From: a virus
Reading direction: 5' to 3' (one strand)
Virus record (IMG/VR): IMGVR_UViG_3300024353_000057
Location: 1-27,872 of that record
DNA length: 27,872 bases
Below, one piece after another: positions 22,752 to 27,872 of the stretch (positions within the stretch are counted from its first letter, which is position 1; each line of letters begins with the position of its first letter). Under the pieces are notes generated by a model. That model was given only the letters and a program-made list of their open reading frames with translations, ran no database searches and had not been told where the DNA came from. The translations under genes were made by a program, and so were the position numbers.

Positions 22752-23099
22752 ATGTCGATTGAACTGAGACTCACTAATGAGCAGAGATTTTTGGTTTTAT
22801 CAATTTTCGATGCACAATCATTGAAGATAGAAGATTATGTCGGCGTGTTAGTGTGGCATGCAGTGTATACTAGTATCATGGATGATTGGATGTGGAGAGA
22901 AATTGATGTAGCAGGTCTTTCTAACCTCCGTAATCCGTATGAAACTATCACAATCACGCTGTCAAATGAACATGCAACTGTTCTAACATCTCAGCTTCTC
23001 TTTGCGCTTCGTTCTGGATTGACAGGCGTGTATGTCAAGGGCGTCATTGATGTCATTGAAAAGATTCGAGCCCTTATTCCTGATGTAGTCAAAATTTAA
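22752..23099 (+). CDS. Small unknown protein before the neck genes
   Basis: The 115-residue protein is predominantly helical, with a Trp-rich middle (LVWHAVYTSIMDDWMWREID) and a C-terminal helix (GVYVKGVIDVIEKIRALIPD). It starts 9 bp after the previous stop without a clear ribosome binding site. No family was recognised. It is the last gene of the accessory island. Confidence 0.7.
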   Translation: MSIELRLTNEQRFLVLSIFDAQSLKIEDYVGVLVWHAVYTSIMDDWMWREIDVAGLSNLRNPYETITITLSNEHATVLTSQLLFALRSGLTGVYVKGVIDVIEKIRALIPDVVKI

Positions 23100-23130
23100 A
23101 CCTACTTATCACTAGGTGTTTTTGCATCTA

Positions 23131-23142
23131 GGAGTATAAGTG
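23131..23142 (+). promoter_or_regulatory. Ribosome binding site that supports a GTG start for the gp13-like gene
   Basis: GGAG at 23131-23134 (within CTAGGAG) is 5 bp before GTG at 23140-23142. There is no ATG in this frame near the N-terminus, so the GTG start is the best choice. Confidence 0.75.
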
Positions 23143-24318
23143 CCTAATTTTGTTCAAACAATAGCGCCCACCGCATTTGGTTTTTTTGACGCTGACACAG
23201 CATTTCAGACTGAAGCAGACGCCGTCGTTGTTTTTGTTAAAAGAGTTCTTGGAGACGATGTTCTTAGCGTTGAATTAACGAAAAAGCAAATATGGACGTG
23301 CTTTGAGCAGTCTGTATTAGAGTTTGGGTTTCTAATCAACCAGTATCAGGCAGTATCACAGATACAGAGTTTTTTGGGTGCTTCAACAGGAAGCATGTCT
23401 GGCTCTGAACAGAAGTATCCACGAGAAAATCTTGAATTTTTGATGCGTCAAGCAGAGCCGTATGCGATGTATGCTGGTCTCGGCGGCGCATATAATTCTA
23501 TATCTGGGTCGATAACGCTTCGACCTGGTGTCCAAGACTACAATTTATACACTGAGCTTTTAAATGATACGACGGGCCTTACGTTGGCATCAACATTTGC
23601 GTCTGGCTCCAGGATGCGGATAGGAGAGGTCTTTCATTTTAGCCCATCGTCAGCATTTCGTTTTTTTGACTCAACGTCAGCGATAAATTATCTCAATAAT
23701 GAGTTTGGGTTTGAGTCATTCACACCAGAGACGATATTCTACGTTCTACCAGTTTTTGAGGATATCCTTCGAGCGGGTCAGATGGATATCTCACAACGTG
23801 TTCGACGCTCAAACTATAGCTACAAGATAGTTGGAACTCAAATTCGAATATTTCCTGCGCCGCAGACAAACCTAACTGGGGGTGCGATGAAGCTTTGGAT
23901 TAGAGTGTATCGAATTCCAGATGCTTTACATCCCGATGTACCAGATACGACGATATCAGGTGTATCGAACATTTCAAACATTCCATTCGGACGTTTGACA
24001 TACTCAACAATCAATCCAGGAATAGCCCATCAGTGGATTCGTCAGATGACGTTGGCGCTATGCAAAGAGGTTCTTGGTAGGGTTCGTAGCAAGTTTCAGA
24101 CAATTCCAATTCCAGGCACAACGTTGAGCCTAGATGGTGATAAGCTGATTGCTGAGGGTCGCGAGGACCAGACACGATTAAGAGACCAGTTCAAAGAGAT
24201 GCTTGAAAATCTCACATACGCAAAAATCATTGAGCGTGAGGCCGACAAGGCAGAGAATATGCTTCGCCAGCTTCGATTGATACCACCTCCAAATGGTTGG
24301 TCAATCATGATGGGTTGA
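23140..24318 (+). CDS. Neck / head-completion protein (T4 gp13-like)
   Basis: The 392-residue protein shows the gp13 pattern. The N-terminal half has VELTKKQIWTCFEQSVLEFG-type helices and YNLYTELLND. The C-terminal half has IRQMTLALCKEVLGRVRSKF, then LSLDGDKLIAEGREDQ and a final helical stretch. In T4, gp13 (309 residues) closes the packaged head together with gp14 and provides the surface for tail joining. Here it is longer, with extra sequence in the middle. The gp14-, gp15- and gp18-like genes follow in the order expected for a neck-to-tail module, which supports the call. It starts at GTG with a good ribosome binding site. Confidence 0.82.
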   Translation: MPNFVQTIAPTAFGFFDADTAFQTEADAVVVFVKRVLGDDVLSVELTKKQIWTCFEQSVLEFGFLINQYQAVSQIQSFLGASTGSMSGSEQKYPRENLEFLMRQAEPYAMYAGLGGAYNSISGSITLRPGVQDYNLYTELLNDTTGLTLASTFASGSRMRIGEVFHFSPSSAFRFFDSTSAINYLNNEFGFESFTPETIFYVLPVFEDILRAGQMDISQRVRRSNYSYKIVGTQIRIFPAPQTNLTGGAMKLWIRVYRIPDALHPDVPDTTISGVSNISNIPFGRLTYSTINPGIAHQWIRQMTLALCKEVLGRVRSKFQTIPIPGTTLSLDGDKLIAEGREDQTRLRDQFKEMLENLTYAKIIEREADKAENMLRQLRLIPPPNGWSIMMG

Positions 24319-24333
24319 GATGGTTATACACAC

Positions 24334-24376
24334 ATGGTCGGCACTGACCATAGTCAGTCATTTGCTGTGTAGCAAA
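24334..24376. repeat. Two small inverted repeats between the gp13- and gp14-like genes
   Basis: ATGGTC and GACCAT (24334-24351) flank a 6-nt GGCACT spacer. TTTGCT and AGCAAA (24361-24376) flank a GTGT tetraloop. They fill most of an 81-bp gap. No U tract follows, so they are not typical terminators. They may be RNA processing or regulatory hairpins. Confidence 0.45.
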
Positions 24377-24399
24377 CATATTTTGATTGAGGATAAAGC

Positions 24400-25065
24400 A
24401 TGTCGCGATTGTTTTTAACATCTCGAGAAATCGATTTAGTCAGCGATTGGACGAAAGAGGTCATCAGCGACGTCATCGGCCAGAAGGTGTTTTATTACTC
24501 AATCTCTGACGCAAAAACAAAGGTACATGACGTATATCTTGAGGCTCCAGACAAAATGTTTGAAAATCCTCTTGAGCTTGATGCATTGGTTGAGTGGCAT
24601 CCATCGAAACAGCGAACGAATGAATTTGGTATAGAGGACACTGCAGACATAAAAATTTGGGTGCATGCTCGTTCGTTGCTTGATAAGGCGATAAAGCTGT
24701 CTATTGGAGATTTTTTCAGCTTTGGTGATACATTCTTTGAGATAATTCAGTTCATCGCATCTGAGGTCATCCATGGCCAGGTTGAGCACAAGACTGGGTT
24801 TGAGATAATCGGTAAGCAGGCACGTCAAACGCAATTCGTTAGTAAAGTGTTTGGACCGACAGACGAAAAGTATAACGATGCAGATGCTGTTCAAGAGACG
24901 TTCATTCAGCAACGCGGCTTACCGAACAACCGTCTCGGCCCAACGGGTGATGTTCGAGAGCTTCAACGCAAGAATGTCATAGAGCAAACGACTGAGGGCC
25001 CACGTGAAGTTTCTAACAGTGGTGCAGACGATAGACCCGGTTCTGCATTCTATGATGAGAGCTAA
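24400..25065 (+). CDS. Probable neck protein (T4 gp14-like)
   Basis: The 221-residue protein follows the gp13-like gene and precedes the gp15-like gene, as gene 14 does in T4. It starts with a helical segment, then a beta-rich core (GQKVFYYSISDAKTKVHDVY, ADIKIWVHARSLLD, GDFFSFGDTFFEIIQFI). It ends in a disordered, charged tail (NNRLGPTGDVREL to SAFYDES). The block LSIGDFFSFGDTFFEI resembles the gp14 block that reads GDLIYFPMDNSLFEI in T4, but overall similarity is weak, so the assignment is mainly by context. A strong GAGGA at 24389-24393 precedes the ATG. Confidence 0.7.
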   Translation: MSRLFLTSREIDLVSDWTKEVISDVIGQKVFYYSISDAKTKVHDVYLEAPDKMFENPLELDALVEWHPSKQRTNEFGIEDTADIKIWVHARSLLDKAIKLSIGDFFSFGDTFFEIIQFIASEVIHGQVEHKTGFEIIGKQARQTQFVSKVFGPTDEKYNDADAVQETFIQQRGLPNNRLGPTGDVRELQRKNVIEQTTEGPREVSNSGADDRPGSAFYDES

Positions 25066-25068
25066 TAG

Positions 25069-26304
25069 ATGGTAAAAAAACGCGACATGCCTCCGAAGAG
25101 CGTTCAGGAGATGAAGGACCGTGAAAACCGGTTGCCGACAGGTGTTGAGGGCTCTAACGTTCCTGACGATTTTTCAATTCCCGCGTCTGCGATTGAAGAT
25201 GTTGATAGGGCACTCTTTAATCTATTTGAAAAGCGCTTAAGGCTAACTGTTAACGTTGGACAGCAACAGCTGAACGTGCCGACAATCTTCGCTGGCGGTG
25301 AAAGGGTTTTCATGTTGAAAGGAAATCATCCTCCTCATGATAAGGCGGGTGCATTCATCTTACCGATTGTGTCGATTAAACGAACTGGAATCGACCAATC
25401 TCGGCCAGGTCTGATATCTGGTAGAGGAATGGGACAAAGCACTGGCGACCTCGTTATTCGAAAAAGACTGTCTAGCCGCGACCCTAGATACCAATCGATG
25501 CTTAACCCGCTCAACATACAAAATCAGGACAACGTTGCTTCTCCAAAAAACGTGTCATCTGACATTGAGCCCGTTGGGTCGATAGCGGGTCGTGTGGCTA
25601 GCAGGCGTGGTGCACATCCAACGTTCAACACGTGGACTGGTGAGCTATTGGCACCAAGCCTTGGAAATAACATTTTTGAGATAATCACGATGCCATTTCC
25701 ACATTTCTATACGGCGATATATGAGATTACATTCTGGACGCAATACGTTCAGCACATGAACTCAATCCTTGAGAGGTTCATGACGTCATATGATGCGCAG
25801 GGTAATCAGTTCAGGCTTGATACAGACAAGGGCTATTGGTATGTTGCATATGTTGATGACAGCATCAGCTCTGCAGATAACTTCAATGACTACACGGATG
25901 ACGAAAGATTTGTTAGATACCGTATGACATGTCGTGTGCCTGCATATCTTCATGGTGCAGAGCGCCACGGTTCAGGAAATCCGTTTAGAAGCTTTCTTTC
26001 TGCACCGCAGATATCGTTTCAGATAGTCGCTGGTGGCCCACCGATTCCAAATAACGCTGCATCTCCTGGTGGCTCAGGAGATATTGATAAGTTTACATTA
26101 CGTGATGTTGATTTGCTTGATAAGCGCGGTGACCACATTGATGATGAACGGACGACGACAGAGCGTGTGCCACAAATAGTTCATGACCCTTTCGGTGACA
26201 ACAGTAGAACACGATACGTTCGTGTGCTGTCAAGAAATCAACGAAAGGGAGAAACAGTCATGAGTTCTCGTATTTTAGATGTAATTGACGATGTTGAGTT
26301 CTAG
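25069..26304 (+). CDS. Probable tail completion / sheath terminator protein (T4 gp15-like)
   Basis: The 411-residue protein starts 3 bp after the gp14-like gene. The core at about residues 205-300 (FPHFYTAIYEITFWTQYVQH then MNSILERFMTSYD, YVDDSISSADNFNDYTDDER, MTCRVPAYL) matches the pattern of gp15. In T4 this 272-residue protein caps the tail tube and sheath as a hexamer and docks the tail to the head. Here an N-terminal region of about 90 residues is added, along with a Gly/Pro-rich and charged C-terminal tail. The following gene is the sheath, which fits. The 68-bp gap after it (26305-26372) carries GGGAG at 26358-26362 and no clear promoter. Confidence 0.75.
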   Translation: MVKKRDMPPKSVQEMKDRENRLPTGVEGSNVPDDFSIPASAIEDVDRALFNLFEKRLRLTVNVGQQQLNVPTIFAGGERVFMLKGNHPPHDKAGAFILPIVSIKRTGIDQSRPGLISGRGMGQSTGDLVIRKRLSSRDPRYQSMLNPLNIQNQDNVASPKNVSSDIEPVGSIAGRVASRRGAHPTFNTWTGELLAPSLGNNIFEIITMPFPHFYTAIYEITFWTQYVQHMNSILERFMTSYDAQGNQFRLDTDKGYWYVAYVDDSISSADNFNDYTDDERFVRYRMTCRVPAYLHGAERHGSGNPFRSFLSAPQISFQIVAGGPPIPNNAASPGGSGDIDKFTLRDVDLLDKRGDHIDDERTTTERVPQIVHDPFGDNSRTRYVRVLSRNQRKGETVMSSRILDVIDDVEF

Positions 26305-26372
26305 GTTTCAGTTTTTTGATGTCTCGCACGTAATTATCAGTGTCGTGAAGACCTCACGGGAGTTTTCGTAGT

Positions 26373-27872
26373 ATGGCAAACGAACAAATTTTTAAGTTTC
26401 CTGGATTTTTCGAACGAGAAATTGACCTTTCACAGAGGGTGCAATCACCCGTTGGAACGCCAGCTGGAATCATCGGCACAGCAGAAAAGGGCCCAGCGTT
26501 CGTTCCAATCACCGTTGGGTCGATGGCTGACTTTAAATCAAAGTTCGGCGGTCTTGATTCAAAGATGTTCGGACCGTATGCTGTCAATGAGTTTTTGAAG
26601 CATCGCACTGCTGCGACATACATGCGTGTTCTTGGCGCTGGCTCAAATGACACGACCGTCAATATATCAACGACACGCCTGCAGGGAACTGTCGTAAACG
26701 CCGGATTTAGTGTCGCTGGCCAGGCTGCGACGTCAGTTGCGACTGGCTCAAGGAACACCGGTGGAGTTGTGTTTATTGCTGCTCGACACACACTCAGGGG
26801 CGGAGAGGCTGCTGGATTTCCGATATTCACGGACAACAACAGCTTCGGGGCAACGAACGTCGACATAATCAGAGGTATGATTATGATGGCGTCTGGCACG
26901 AGGCTTGTCATCGCCAACGGTGCATCAAATATCTCTGCTGGTTTCCAAGATAACGCTGATGATGCGACGCTGGGCTCAACTGGAGCAATGGCAAATAAGT
27001 TCAAGCTTATCATATCTTCAAGCGCAACAGGATATGGAACTGCAGATTCGCTCCAGGGCGTTAGAATCTTAACGTGTTCATTGAATCCTAACAGCAATGA
27101 TTACCTTGCGAAGGTCTTGAACACAAATCCAGAGAAATTTAACACAGAAGAGCATCTTCTATACGCAGAGTTTCCAGTTGAGGATGAGATTGCATCTGTT
27201 TCAACAGCAACGGGTGCAGTGATGGTTCTGTCTGGGTCTGGTCTGACGTCTGCAACATCTGGTGATACATCACAGACGTTTGCAAATGCATTCGGACGAT
27301 TCGATACGAGATTCACGACACCGACAACGACATGGTTCATTTCACAACCGTTCGGAACAAAGGAATTTAATCTCTTCAGGTTTGAAACAATCTCTGATGG
27401 GAAGTGGGCGAATGAGCGTTTGAAGGTCTCAATCTCTAATATTAGGAAGTCGACAGACCCGACGAACCCATACGGCACTTTTGCCGTACAGGTAAGGGAT
27501 TTCAATGATAACGACTTTGCGCCCAAGGTGATTGAGCAGTTTCCAAACTGCGACCTCAATCCGTCTAGCCCAAATTACATTGGAAAAGTCATCGGCGACA
27601 CGAAGGTCTTTTATATGTTCGACGCTGACCTCGAGTCAGAGCGTCGTCTCGTCATCAAGGGTCGTTTCCCGAACAAGTCAAATCTCATCAGAGTAATCAT
27701 TGATGATGCAGTTGAGAATCGCATATCTCCGAAAGATGCAGTGCCGTTCGGATTCAGGGGAATTCCTGTCATCAATACGTCTGATGCGTTGGGAGACTCT
27801 GGTCAGTCGATAACGACTGCAGTCGCGTCACGTCGGCTTCAGGCATACTCAACGACAGGTCTAAGCATTCCA
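26373..27872 (+). CDS. Tail sheath protein (T4 gp18-like), 3' truncated by window edge
   Basis: From ATG 26373 the frame is open for exactly 500 codons to the window end, with no stop. The N-terminus, KFPGFFEREIDLSQRVQSP, then GTPAGIIGTAEKGPAFVPIT and ATYMRVLGAG, is the classic sheath signature. The later blocks RFETISDGKWANERLKVSIS and TFAVQVRDFND belong to the same fold. Sheath subunits form the contractile helix around the tail tube. T4 gp18 has 659 residues, so roughly the last quarter is probably missing. GGGAG at 26358-26362 is 10 bp upstream of the start. Two long frames on the opposite strand are shadows of this gene. Confidence 0.95.
   Translation, partial: MANEQIFKFPGFFEREIDLSQRVQSPVGTPAGIIGTAEKGPAFVPITVGSMADFKSKFGGLDSKMFGPYAVNEFLKHRTAATYMRVLGAGSNDTTVNISTTRLQGTVVNAGFSVAGQAATSVATGSRNTGGVVFIAARHTLRGGEAAGFPIFTDNNSFGATNVDIIRGMIMMASGTRLVIANGASNISAGFQDNADDATLGSTGAMANKFKLIISSSATGYGTADSLQGVRILTCSLNPNSNDYLAKVLNTNPEKFNTEEHLLYAEFPVEDEIASVSTATGAVMVLSGSGLTSATSGDTSQTFANAFGRFDTRFTTPTTTWFISQPFGTKEFNLFRFETISDGKWANERLKVSISNIRKSTDPTNPYGTFAVQVRDFNDNDFAPKVIEQFPNCDLNPSSPNYIGKVIGDTKVFYMFDADLESERRLVIKGRFPNKSNLIRVIIDDAVENRISPKDAVPFGFRGIPVINTSDALGDSGQSITTAVASRRLQAYSTTGLSIP

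Noticed and set aside
23100-23123. Possible weak terminator (ACCTA / TAGGT with GTTTTT) before the gp13-like gene
   Set aside because: The stem is only 5 bp and AT-rich, with a bulge if extended, which is too weak to call.
26354-27559. Two long open frames on the minus strand (247 and 152 codons)
   Set aside because: They lie opposite the tail sheath gene, whose + strand frame runs without a stop and has clear sheath motifs. The minus frames have no recognisable motif.

Overview
The window is a stretch of a large contractile-tailed bacteriophage (myovirus) genome with a T4-type head and neck module. Every gene I can support is on the + strand, packed tightly with many ATGA or TGATG stop/start overlaps. 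The key markers are a gp20-like portal, a gp21-like prohead protease, a gp22-like scaffold directly before a gp23-like major capsid protein, gp13/gp14/gp15-like neck and tail-completion proteins, and a gp18-like tail sheath running off the right edge. The gene order and several protein sizes differ from T4, so this is a distant, probably large-genome relative. The host cannot be named from the sequence. I see no tRNA, CRISPR array or insertion sequence.

Layout. (1) 1-775: the 3' end of a HEAT-repeat-like protein. (2) 810-14697: head module. The portal is interrupted by two HNH-bearing inteins. It is followed by an unknown core-type protein, the gp21 protease, a free-standing homing endonuclease, five small proteins of probable head or prohead role, a large acidic scaffold and the major capsid protein. 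(3) 14698-14923: a non-coding stretch with a strong intrinsic terminator and short repeats. (4) 14924-23099: accessory island. It holds a zinc-finger PD-(D/E)XK nuclease, a zinc-finger DNA methyltransferase, a DUF4326-type protein, an apparently frameshifted small gene, ClpP, a HAD 5'-nucleotidase-like protein, a third zinc-finger protein whose nuclease fold looks catalytically dead, a Dps/ferritin-like protein and several unknown small proteins. (5) 23140-27872: neck and tail module (gp13, gp14, gp15, sheath).

How they work together. The portal nucleates a prohead built on the gp22-like core, gp23-like capsid protein assembles on it, and gp21 matures it by proteolysis. The gp13/14/15-like proteins close the head and join it to the contractile tail. 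Mobile DNA has entered this conserved module at least four times: two inteins, a Vsr-like endonuclease after gp21 and a PD-(D/E)XK endonuclease after gp23.

The most unusual arrangement is at 14924-17463, where a nuclease gene and a methyltransferase gene lie side by side and share the same N-terminal zinc-finger module. The same module recurs at 19918 on a degenerate nuclease. This looks like a modular DNA-targeting family that could form a restriction-modification-like or homing-plus-protection system. The second portal intein is also unusual: Pro at its N-terminus, a Cys in block F, and no penultimate His.
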